Shown here: in pieces, positions 18,199-25,373 of the stretch
Layout: every line of letters begins with the position of its first letter
Position numbering within the stretch: position 1 is the stretch's first letter
Source of the DNA: Streptomyces longwoodensis
Lineage (GTDB): Bacteria > Actinomycetota > Actinomycetes > Streptomycetales > Streptomycetaceae
Assembly (NCBI RefSeq): GCF_001514125.1
Contig: NZ_KQ948552.1
Coordinates: 285,489 to 349,488, forward strand
Direction: 5' to 3'
DNA: 64,000 bases
Position numbers and translations under genes: made by a program
The notes under the pieces: model-generated
Database searches by the model: none
What the model saw: the letters and a program-made list of their open reading frames with translations, nothing else
What the model was told of the DNA's origin: nothing

Positions 18199-19014
18199 AT
18201 GAGCACGGACAGGAGCACGGGAACGGGCGCGCGGGGCGGTGCGGCGGGGGAGAGCCTGTGGGTCCGGCGGTTCCACCCGGTCGAGGCCCCGGCGGCGCGG
18301 GTGGTGTGCCTGCCGCACGCGGGTGGTTCGGCGTCGTTCTTCTTCCCCTTCTCGGCGGCGCTGGCCGCCGCGGGCCGCGTCGAGGTGCTGAGCGTGCAGT
18401 ACCCGGGGCGCCAGGACCGGCGTGACGAGCCGCCGCTGGCGTCCCTGCCCGAACTGGCCGACGGCGTCCACCGGGCGCTGCGCGGCTGGACGGACCGCCC
18501 GCTGGTGCTGATGGGGCACAGCATGGGCGCGGTCATCGCCTACGAGGTGGCCAGGATGTTCGAACGGGAGGCGGACGGGGTGCCGCTCGGTCTGATCGCG
18601 TCCGGCCGCAGGGCCCCGTCGGTGCACCGGGTGGAGAACGCGCACCGGCTCGGCGACAAGGAGTTCCTCGACGAGGTCCGCTCGCTCAGCGGCACCGCCT
18701 CCAGGCTCCTGGAGGACGAGGAGATCGTACGGATGATCCTGCCGGGGCTGCGGGCCGACTACCGGGCGGTGGAGACGCACGAGCCGGCGCCCGAGCCGCT
18801 GCTGCGCTGCCCCGTCGGGGTGATCACGGGGGACGCGGACCCGCGGGTGACGCCGGAGGAGGCGCAGGCGTGGCGGCGGCACACCACGGGCGGCTTCCAC
18901 TTCCGGGTCCTGCCCGGCGGGCACTTCTACCTCAACGACCACCAGGCGTCCGTGGCGGACACGATCGGCGAGTACGTGGCGGCCTTCGCGAAGGAGACGT
19001 CGGCCACGGGCTGA
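18199..19014 (+). CDS. Type II (editing) thioesterase
   Basis: This discrete 271-residue alpha/beta hydrolase removes stalled or mis-primed acyl groups from PKS carrier proteins in the cytoplasm. The catalytic triad is visible: S108 in GHSMG, Asp in GDADP (212/214) and H242 in GGHFYL. The conserved CLPHAGGSA and QYPGRQDR motifs of the family are present at 37-45 and 67-74. Start ATG 18199 has a GAGGAG site 9 bases upstream. It runs rightwards, convergent with the ethylmalonyl-CoA supply gene, and shares a promoter box with it. A second enzyme of this type is at 24469-25251, so the cluster carries two. Confidence 0.93.
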   Translation: MSTDRSTGTGARGGAAGESLWVRRFHPVEAPAARVVCLPHAGGSASFFFPFSAALAAAGRVEVLSVQYPGRQDRRDEPPLASLPELADGVHRALRGWTDRPLVLMGHSMGAVIAYEVARMFEREADGVPLGLIASGRRAPSVHRVENAHRLGDKEFLDEVRSLSGTASRLLEDEEIVRMILPGLRADYRAVETHEPAPEPLLRCPVGVITGDADPRVTPEEAQAWRRHTTGGFHFRVLPGGHFYLNDHQASVADTIGEYVAAFAKETSATG

Positions 19015-19080
19015 CGCACCCTGCGGGCGGGTCCCCTCCGGGCGGGGCGGGGACCCTTCCGGGCGTGGCCGGGACGGGAG

Positions 19081-19120
19081 GCGCCCCGCCCGTCCGGCCC
19101 GAGGCCGGTGAGCGGGGCGC
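19081..19120. terminator. Bidirectional terminator hairpin
   Basis: gcgccccgc (19081-19089) pairs perfectly with gcggggcgc (19112-19120), and inside it ccggcc/ggccgg makes a further 6-bp stem with a cga loop. It lies between the convergent ends of the thioesterase and reductase genes. Confidence 0.75.
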
Positions 19121-19134
19121 TGGCTGACGGACCG

Positions 19135-20481
19135 TCAGGCGGGCGGTGTGCGGAAGCGGTTGATCGCGGACAGGTGCCGCGCGCGCAGTTCGCCGTCGCG
19201 CACCCCGAGGCCGGGTTCCGGGGCCAGGGCCAGCACGCCGACCTTGCCCGCGTGCCGGTTGCGGTGCACGTCCTGGGTGGCCGTGCCGACGGCGGTGAGC
19301 GGGTACACCGTGGAGAGCGTGGGGTGGATCATGCCCTTGGCGATGAGGCGGTTGGCCGCCCACGCCTCGCGGTAGTTGGCGAAGTGGCTGCCGACGATGC
19401 GCTTGAGGGACATCCACAGGTAGCGGTTGTCGTACTCGTGCCGGTACCCGGAGGTGGAGGCGCACGTCACGATCGTGCCGCCGCGCCGGGTCACGTAGAC
19501 GCTGGCGGCGAACGTCTCCCGGCCCGGGTGCTCCACGACGACGTCCGGGTCCTCACCGCCCGTCAGGTCCCTGATCCGGGCGCCGAACCGCTTCCACTCG
19601 GCGGGGTCCGAGGTGGACTCGTCCTTCCAGAACCGGTAGTCCTCCTCCGCCCGGTCGATGACCAGCTCGGCGCCCATGGACCGCACCAGCTCCGCCTTGC
19701 GCTGCCCCGAGACCACGCACACCGGAACGGCGCCGCCGTTCAGGGCGATCTGCGTGGCGTACGAGCCGAGGCCGCCCGCCGCGCCCCAGATGAGCACCGT
19801 GTCGCCCTGCTTCATCTGCGCGCCGTTGCGCGAGACCATCTGCCGGTACGCGGTGGAGTTCACCAGCCCGGACGCCGCGGCCTCCTCCCAGGTGAGGTGG
19901 TCGGGCATGGGCATCAGCTGGTTGACCTTGACCAGGGACAGCTCGGCCAGGCCGCCGAAGTTGGTCTCGAAGCCCCAGATGCGCTGCTCCGGGTCGAGCA
20001 TGGTGTCGTCGTGCCCGTCCGGTGACTGGAGCTCGATGGACAGGCAGTGCGCGACCACCCGGTCCCCCGGCTTCCAGCCGCGCACCCCGGGGCCGGTGCG
20101 CAGCACCACGCCGGCCAGGTCCGAGCCGAGCACGTGGTACGGCTGGTCGTGGCGGGCGGCGTCGGGGTCGCCCGAGCGGGCGTAGCGCTCCAGGAACCGG
20201 AACGTGGGCAGCGGCTCGAAGATGGCGCTCCACACGGTGTTGTAGTTGATGGCGCTGGCCATGACCGCGATCAGCGCCTCGCCGGGACCGGGCTGCGGGG
20301 TCGGCACCTCCTCCACGCGCAGGGACTTGGCCGGGTCCTTGTCCCGGGTGGCGAGCCCCTCGAACATCGTGGCGTCCTCCTTGAGGATCACCGCCCCGCG
20401 GTACGACTCGGGCACCGGGAGGGCCGCGAAGTCCTCGGGCCGGGCATCGTCGGAGAGTACGGCGCTGACTATGGCTTCCAC
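19135..20481 (-). CDS. ccr: Crotonyl-CoA carboxylase/reductase
   Basis: This cytoplasmic enzyme uses NADPH and CO2 to turn crotonyl-CoA into ethylmalonyl-CoA, the extender unit for ethyl branches. The 448-residue medium-chain reductase has the NADPH motif WGAAGGLGSYA (232-242). All four CO2-binding residues known for this family are present: N81, F171, E172 (in GFETNFGG) and H366 (in GSHFANY). Its length is normal. The start is the GTG at 20481-20479 with a weak ggggac site. Its promoter holds the same TTAGGGGTT box as the thioesterase. A PKS acyltransferase with an unusual VASH motif (second module of the 52802 gene) is the likely consumer. Confidence 0.95.
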   Translation of the reverse strand: MEAIVSAVLSDDARPEDFAALPVPESYRGAVILKEDATMFEGLATRDKDPAKSLRVEEVPTPQPGPGEALIAVMASAINYNTVWSAIFEPLPTFRFLERYARSGDPDAARHDQPYHVLGSDLAGVVLRTGPGVRGWKPGDRVVAHCLSIELQSPDGHDDTMLDPEQRIWGFETNFGGLAELSLVKVNQLMPMPDHLTWEEAAASGLVNSTAYRQMVSRNGAQMKQGDTVLIWGAAGGLGSYATQIALNGGAVPVCVVSGQRKAELVRSMGAELVIDRAEEDYRFWKDESTSDPAEWKRFGARIRDLTGGEDPDVVVEHPGRETFAASVYVTRRGGTIVTCASTSGYRHEYDNRYLWMSLKRIVGSHFANYREAWAANRLIAKGMIHPTLSTVYPLTAVGTATQDVHRNRHAGKVGVLALAPEPGLGVRDGELRARHLSAINRFRTPPA

Positions 20482-20526
20482 GAGGTCCCCGATTCTGGCG
20501 TGAGGAGTGACTGACCGCCGTCTGTG

Positions 20527-20563
20527 ACTGTAGGGACCGGCGGCGAGGGGCCAGAACCCCTAA
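20527..20563 (-). promoter_or_regulatory. Promoter of ccr with TTAGGGGTT box
   Basis: Read leftwards, ttaggggtt (20563-20555) is followed after exactly 21 bases by ctacagt (20533-20527), a -10-like hexamer. Two further aggggt cores in the other orientation lie at about 20591 and 20610-20617 (ttaggggt), making an inverted pair. The layout copies the thioesterase promoter at 18061-18097. Confidence 0.6.
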
Positions 20564-20715
20564 ATTGTGGGCCGCGTTCCCCCACGGGACAGGGGTGCGC
20601 GGGCGGTGGTTAGGGGTGCGGCCGGGTACCGGGACCGGCGTGGAGGACGGGGGCGGGGGCATGCGGCGGCCGCGGTACCGCCGGCGGGTGCCGGCCGTAC
20701 CGCGGCCCTTTCCAC

Positions 20716-20752
20716 GGTCGCCTGGAACCGGGGGATTTATCCTCAGGCGACC
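20716..20752 (-). terminator. Terminator hairpin at exporter stop codon
   Basis: ggtcgcctg (20716-20724) and caggcgacc (20744-20752) are perfect 9-bp arms around a 19-base loop. The stop codon of the exporter gene (20745-20743) is part of one arm. Confidence 0.65.
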
Positions 20753-22326
20753 GAGCCGGTGATGCGGGTCCCTCCCGCGCCCTCCTCGGTGTCCTTGGAG
20801 TCCGTGGCGTCCTTGGCGTCCTCGGCCGGGACGGCGGCCCGCTTGGGCATGAAGGCCAGGGCGAGCAGCGCCGCGACCAGCGAGATGGCCGAGCAGACGT
20901 ACAGCAGGGTGTGCATGGCGGTCATGAACGCGTCCCGCACCTCTTCGAGCATCGCGGCGTCGCGGAGCTTGGCGGCGACGGCCACGCCGGTGGAGACGCT
21001 GCGCCCGGCCGCGTCCGCGATCTGCTGCGGGGTGCCGTCGAGGTCGAGGTTGCCGCGGTAGGCGGAGTTGGCGACGGCGCCGAGCACCGCGACGCCGATG
21101 GCGCCACCGACCTGACGGAGCGCCTGCACCACGGCCGAGCCGACGCCGCTGCGCTCCTTGGACAGGGAGTTGAGGGCGGCCGCCATCGAGCGGGTCATGG
21201 CCAGGCCCAGGCCGGCGCCGATGACGACGAGCCAGATGGCGACGTAGCCATAGCCGGAGTCGGTCTCGGTGGCGGTGCCCATGAACAGGCCCACGCTCAC
21301 CAGCAGGAAGCCCAGGGCGGGGACGGTACGCGGGCCGAGCTGCGCAGGCATCTTGTTGATGACGCTGGCCCCGACCAGCAGCCCGCCGATGAGCGGCAGC
21401 AGCCGCAGGCCGGTGCCGAGCGCGTCGGTGCCGAGGACCGCCTGGAAGTACTGCGGCAGGGCGAAGATCAGGCCGAACATCGCGAAGCTGACGATGGTGC
21501 TGAGGATCGAGCCCCAGACGAAGCCGCGGCCGCGGAAGAGGCCGAGGTCGACCAGCGGGTCCTTGCCCGACGCGGCGACGCGCAGCTCCCACAGGACGAA
21601 CAGGCCGATGAGGGCGGCGCCGACGAGCAGCGAGACCACCGTCTCGGTGCTGTCCCAGCCCTTCTCGCCCGCCTCGATGGCGCCGTAGGTGAGCGCGGTC
21701 AGGCCGGCGCTGGAGAGGACCACGCCGCCCAGGTCGATGGTCACGCGCTCGCTGCTGCGGGACTCGGGCACGAGCTTCGCCACGGCGAGGACGCCGAGCA
21801 GCACGAGGGGGACGTTGATGAGGAAGACCGAGCCCCACCAGTAGTGGTCGAGCAGGGCGCCGCCGACGATGGGGCCGAGCGGCAGGCCGAGCATCTGGGA
21901 GACGGCGATGACACCGATGGCCTTGGTGCGCTCCGCCTCGGTCTCGAAGAGGTTCAGCAGCACGGAGGTGGACAGCGGTACGAGGAACGCCGCGGCCAGG
22001 CCGAGCGTGGCGCGGGCGGCGATGAGCTGTCCGGAGGAGCCGGAGTAGGCGCACAGCAGGGACGCCGCGCCGAACAGCACCAGGGCGGCGACCAGGAACT
22101 TCTTGCGGCCGAACTTGTCACCCAGCAGGCCGGCGGGCAGCAGTACCGCGGCCAGGACCAGGGTGAACGCGTCGACGATCCACTGGAGCTGGCTGGTGGA
22201 GGCGTTGAGGTCGGCGCTCACCGTGGGGAGCGCCACGTTGAGGATCGTCGCGTCCACGCCGACCGCCAGCAGGCTTAAGCCGATGGCCCCCAGGGCCCAC
22301 CACTTGCGGCTCTGCTCATCACTCAT
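20743..22326 (-). CDS. MFS drug exporter, DHA2 (14-helix) family
   Basis: The 527-residue membrane protein is of the EmrB/QacA type and is expected to expel the pathway product by proton antiport, giving self-resistance. Motif A (GLLGDKFGRKK, residues 67-76) follows helix 2; helices continue through the length with a cytoplasmic acidic tail (AEDAKDATDSKDTEE). The ATG at 22326-22324 shares its A with the TGA of the regulator gene, so the two are translationally coupled. Residue 17 is encoded by TTA (22278-22276), the rare bldA-dependent codon of Streptomyces, so full translation should wait for development. An in-frame extension upstream exists but lies inside the regulator gene. Confidence 0.93.
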   Translation of the reverse strand: MSDEQSRKWWALGAIGLSLLAVGVDATILNVALPTVSADLNASTSQLQWIVDAFTLVLAAVLLPAGLLGDKFGRKKFLVAALVLFGAASLLCAYSGSSGQLIAARATLGLAAAFLVPLSTSVLLNLFETEAERTKAIGVIAVSQMLGLPLGPIVGGALLDHYWWGSVFLINVPLVLLGVLAVAKLVPESRSSERVTIDLGGVVLSSAGLTALTYGAIEAGEKGWDSTETVVSLLVGAALIGLFVLWELRVAASGKDPLVDLGLFRGRGFVWGSILSTIVSFAMFGLIFALPQYFQAVLGTDALGTGLRLLPLIGGLLVGASVINKMPAQLGPRTVPALGFLLVSVGLFMGTATETDSGYGYVAIWLVVIGAGLGLAMTRSMAAALNSLSKERSGVGSAVVQALRQVGGAIGVAVLGAVANSAYRGNLDLDGTPQQIADAAGRSVSTGVAVAAKLRDAAMLEEVRDAFMTAMHTLLYVCSAISLVAALLALAFMPKRAAVPAEDAKDATDSKDTEEGAGGTRITGSVA

Positions 22327-22862
22327 CACGGCATCCCGTCCTCGTCGTTCGGATCGTCCGCCCGGTCGCCGCCGTTGACGGCGTCCCAGCGTTTCCACAT
22401 GGGTTCGGCCTCGGAGTCCAGCCAGCTGAACATGCGGTGGGCCTCGCGCATCCGGGCCGCGCGCACCCCGTCCTCGGGGAACAGCCGCAGCCCCTCGGCC
22501 GTGATGTCCACGAAGGACGTGAGGCTCTCCAGGCGCCGCTTGAGCACCCCGGACCACGCGTCCTCGGTGATCCGGTAGTACGTGGCCCGCTCACCGGCGC
22601 GCGTGACGGCCTGCACCATGCGGGCCTCCGTGAGCAGCCGGAGGGTCGTGGTCAGCGACGCGCGGCTGGCCTGCACCGCCTCGGCTATCTGCGCGGCCGT
22701 CTGCTCCGGCGGCTCGCTGACCATCAGCCACGCCATGGTCCGGCCCATGATCGGCGGCCAGCCGGCCTGCTGCATGAACCATGCCGTCACCCGCTCCATC
22801 CAGGCGCTGAGCCGCTCCCCGTCGGGATCCTGCGGTGTCCTGGCGTCGTCCGACGACGACAT
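22326..22862 (-). CDS. MarR/GbsR-type transcriptional regulator
   Basis: The 178-residue protein has a central winged helix-turn-helix: TAAQIAEAVQASRASLTTTL (helices 2-3), then the wing AGERATYYRI near residues 91-100, with helical dimerisation parts on both sides. Start ATG 22862 has a strong AGGAGGTG site. It is the first gene of a two-gene unit with the exporter, the common layout of a repressor released by the exported drug. A 28-bp near-perfect palindrome at 22897-22924, directly upstream, is the likely operator. That the ligand is the polyketide itself is inferred. Confidence 0.9.
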   Translation of the reverse strand: MSSSDDARTPQDPDGERLSAWMERVTAWFMQQAGWPPIMGRTMAWLMVSEPPEQTAAQIAEAVQASRASLTTTLRLLTEARMVQAVTRAGERATYYRITEDAWSGVLKRRLESLTSFVDITAEGLRLFPEDGVRAARMREAHRMFSWLDSEAEPMWKRWDAVNGGDRADDPNDEDGMP

Positions 22863-22896
22863 GCTGCAGCACCTCCTGAAGCTCCTAGTGAGCTCT

Positions 22897-22924
22897 AGTC
22901 GTTTCAGTCATCACTGTAACGACT
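22897..22924. promoter_or_regulatory. 28-bp palindrome, probable MarR operator
   Basis: The sequence begins agtcgtttcagt and ends actgtaacgact; the two halves match as an inverted repeat at all but two position pairs. It lies 35-62 bases upstream of the regulator start codon, where the promoter should be. Dyads of this kind are the usual MarR-family binding sites. Confidence 0.7.
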
Positions 22925-22999
22925 GAACGGGGCAAGGGGAAGCACCCGTTCAGTGCTCCACCCGATCGGGGTGCCCCTCGGACAGTCGTCCCCCTGCGG

Positions 23000-24418
23000 T
23001 CAGTGGCCCGTGGGCACCGCGATCCGCGCCGCCTCGTACTCCTCCTCGCTCAGCGTCGGCCTGCCGGGCAGGTCGAGCGCGGCGGCCGAGGCCAGCGCCG
23101 CGCGCACCTCGGGCGCCTGGAAGGCGTCGTCGGCGACGCCCGACAGGGTGTTGACGCGCATCGCGGCCGCGCACACCGCGGCGTCCGCGAGCGCCGCCGT
23201 GCCGATCAGGTCGGCCTGGGCGCGCCGCTGCGCCGCGTGCCGGGTCAGGCGCGGGTCGTCGGTGCTGGCGAACACGTCCGGGTAGCAGACGTCCTGGGAC
23301 GTGCCCAGTGACCACGGGGTGTCGACCACCGCGCCGACGGCCCGCTGCACGGCCTGGGCGGTGCCCGGCCGCAGGCCGTCCGCGGCCAGGGTGCCGCCGA
23401 GCGCCGCCGCGCTGAGCGCCGCGGCGCTCATCCCGTGCCCGTAGACGGGGTTGAACGCGGCGACCGCGTCCCCGAGCACCACCAGCCCGTCGGGCCACTG
23501 CACGAGCCGGTCGTAGTAGAGGCGCCGGTTGGCGGTGGACCGGGACGCCTGGACGCCCGTGAGCGGCTCGGCGCGCTCGACCAGGTCGGCGATCAGCGGG
23601 TGGCGCAGGGTGCGCAGGTAGGCGGTGAAGCCGTCCTCGGTGGTCGGGGGTTCGCCGCCGCGGGTGCCGGAGAGGGTCACCATCCAGCGGCCGTCCTCGA
23701 TGGGCAGCAGGATGCCGTTGCGCCCCGGTATCCCGGCGCGGTGGTCGGCGTACACGCTGACCAGCGGAAACTTCTTGCGCGCGCCCAGGGGCGCCCGGAA
23801 CACGCGCGTGGCGTACGCCATGCCGGAGTCGATGACGTCCTCCTGCACCGGCGGCAGGCCGAGCCCGGCGAGCCAGCGCTTGACCGGGGACCCCCGGCCG
23901 GTGGCGTCCACCACGAGGTCGGCGTCCAGCACCGACACCGTCCCCTCCCGGCGCGGCTTGTAGGTGACTCCGGTGACGGCCGTCGCGTCGCCCCGCAGGC
24001 CGATGACGTCGGTGTCTCCGGTCACCGTGATCCGCGGGTCCGCCATGGCCTGGTCGCGCACGGTCCAGTCCAGCAGGGAGCGGCTGGCGGCGATCATGAA
24101 CTGGGTCTCGGGGAAGCGCCGCTGCCAGCCGTACGCGGTCAGCGACACCAGGTCCTCGGGCAGCCCGATGCGGTGCGCGCCCGCGTCGAGGAGCCGGTCC
24201 GTGGTGCCGGGCAGCAGCGACTCGATGACCCGGGCGCCGCCCGACCACAGCACGTGGGTGTGCCGGGCCTGCGGCACACCGCGGCGGGGGTCCGCGTTGC
24301 CGGGCAGCCGGTCCCGGTCGAGCACGGTGACGGCGTCGACGTGGCGGGCCAGTGCGGTGGCGGCCAGCATGCCCGCCATACCCGCGCCCAGGACCACCGC
24401 CCGTGTCGTTTCGGACAT
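23000..24418 (-). CDS. FAD-dependent epoxidase, MonCI/LasC type
   Basis: The 472-residue flavoprotein has the FAD Rossmann motif VVLGAGMAGMLAA (G11, G13, G16), DRDRLP after strand 2, GVPQARHTHVL, and the second FAD motif GDAVAAFNPVYGHGMS near 313-328. These fit the squalene-epoxidase-like enzymes that epoxidise alkenes of polyether chains in monensin and lasalocid biosynthesis. It is expected to act on double bonds made by upstream PKS modules, giving epoxides for ring closure. The start ATG 24418 lies 50 bases after the thioesterase stop, so it is in the PKS transcript. No epoxide hydrolase/cyclase is seen in the window. A hydroxylase or halogenase-like role is less likely, as no halogenase motif is present. 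Confidence 0.82.
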   Translation of the reverse strand: MSETTRAVVLGAGMAGMLAATALARHVDAVTVLDRDRLPGNADPRRGVPQARHTHVLWSGGARVIESLLPGTTDRLLDAGAHRIGLPEDLVSLTAYGWQRRFPETQFMIAASRSLLDWTVRDQAMADPRITVTGDTDVIGLRGDATAVTGVTYKPRREGTVSVLDADLVVDATGRGSPVKRWLAGLGLPPVQEDVIDSGMAYATRVFRAPLGARKKFPLVSVYADHRAGIPGRNGILLPIEDGRWMVTLSGTRGGEPPTTEDGFTAYLRTLRHPLIADLVERAEPLTGVQASRSTANRRLYYDRLVQWPDGLVVLGDAVAAFNPVYGHGMSAAALSAAALGGTLAADGLRPGTAQAVQRAVGAVVDTPWSLGTSQDVCYPDVFASTDDPRLTRHAAQRRAQADLIGTAALADAAVCAAAMRVNTLSGVADDAFQAPEVRAALASAAALDLPGRPTLSEEEYEAARIAVPTGH

Positions 24419-24468
24419 CGTTCCTCTCACGTTCCTTTCGGGGAAGACGATCGTGCGGGTGGGCGCCG

Positions 24469-25251
24469 TCAGCCGGCCGTGACGCCGGTGCGGGACCCGG
24501 CGACCGCGAGGGCCACCGCGTCCCACCCGGCGGTGAGGTAGAAGTGGTCGCCGGGGAAGGTGCGGAACGTGACCGGTCCGGTGGTCTCCTCCCGCCAGCC
24601 GCGCGCCTCCCGCTCCCTGGCCCACGGGTCGCGGTCGCCGAGGAAGACGGAGACGGGGCAGCCCAGCGGGGACGCGGGCTGGTAGCGGTAGCCGTCCACG
24701 GCCTTGTAGTCGGCGCGCAGCACGGGCAGGACCATGCCGAGCACGCCCGGGTCGGTCAGCAGGTCGGACGCGGTGCCGCTGAGGTAGCGCAGGTCCGCGA
24801 CCAGCTCGGCGTCGGTGCGCAGGTGCAGCCGTACGTCACGGTGCAGGGAAGGCGCGCCGCGGCCGGAGACGACCAGCCCGACCGGGGGCGTGTCGCCGGG
24901 GCGGCGCAGCCTGCGGGCGGCCTCCCAGGCCACGAGCGCCCCCATGCTGTGCCCGAACAGCAGCACCGGGGTGTCCCCCGCGTGCCGCAGCGCCTCGGCC
25001 ACCCGGTCCGCGAGGACCAGCAGGTCGTCCACGAGGGGTTCCGAGCGGCGCTCCTGGCGGCCCGGGTACTGGACCGCGAGCACCTCGAACGGCGCGTCGG
25101 GCAGCGCCTCGAACGCCCGGGCCAGCGGCTGGAAGAAGGTGGCCGAGCCGCCGGCGTGCGGCAGGCAGACGAGCTGGACGCGGCCGCCGCCGGGCCGGTG
25201 CGGGGTGTAGCGCGTCAGCCATGCTCCGGCTCCGCGGTCCCAGGGGGTCAT
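24469..25251 (-). CDS. Second type II thioesterase
   Basis: The 260-residue alpha/beta hydrolase has CLPHAGGSATFF (29-40), QYPGRQER (61-68), the nucleophile S102 in GHSMG, Asp in GDRDP (206/208) and H236 in GDHFYL. It should free the PKS carrier domains of blocked acyl groups. It is only moderately similar to the enzyme at 18199-19014, which argues against a recent copy. The start ATG 25251 is 122 bases after the PKS stop. The frame is open for about 4 kb further upstream, but that part is antisense to sense of the PKS and not a fusion. Confidence 0.92.
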   Translation of the reverse strand: MTPWDRGAGAWLTRYTPHRPGGGRVQLVCLPHAGGSATFFQPLARAFEALPDAPFEVLAVQYPGRQERRSEPLVDDLLVLADRVAEALRHAGDTPVLLFGHSMGALVAWEAARRLRRPGDTPPVGLVVSGRGAPSLHRDVRLHLRTDAELVADLRYLSGTASDLLTDPGVLGMVLPVLRADYKAVDGYRYQPASPLGCPVSVFLGDRDPWAREREARGWREETTGPVTFRTFPGDHFYLTAGWDAVALAVAGSRTGVTAG

Positions 25252-25373
25252 GCCGTGTGTCCGTTTCTGTCGCGGGGGCGGGTGGGGCGAGGAGGGGGCG
25301 CCGGCTCCTGGGCCGGCGTCGGGGCGCACCGGGGGTGCGGCCGCGGGGCGCACCGGGGCCGCGGCGTCGGGGC

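Noticed and set aside
20743..22557. A 604-residue form of the exporter starting upstream
   Set aside because: The extra 77 residues overlap the regulator gene in another frame and are not hydrophobic; the TGATG overlap gives the natural start at 22326.
24469..25251. Possibility that the second thioesterase is the chain-releasing enzyme
   Set aside because: The final PKS module already has an integrated thioesterase with intact Ser and His, and this protein has the type II family motifs.
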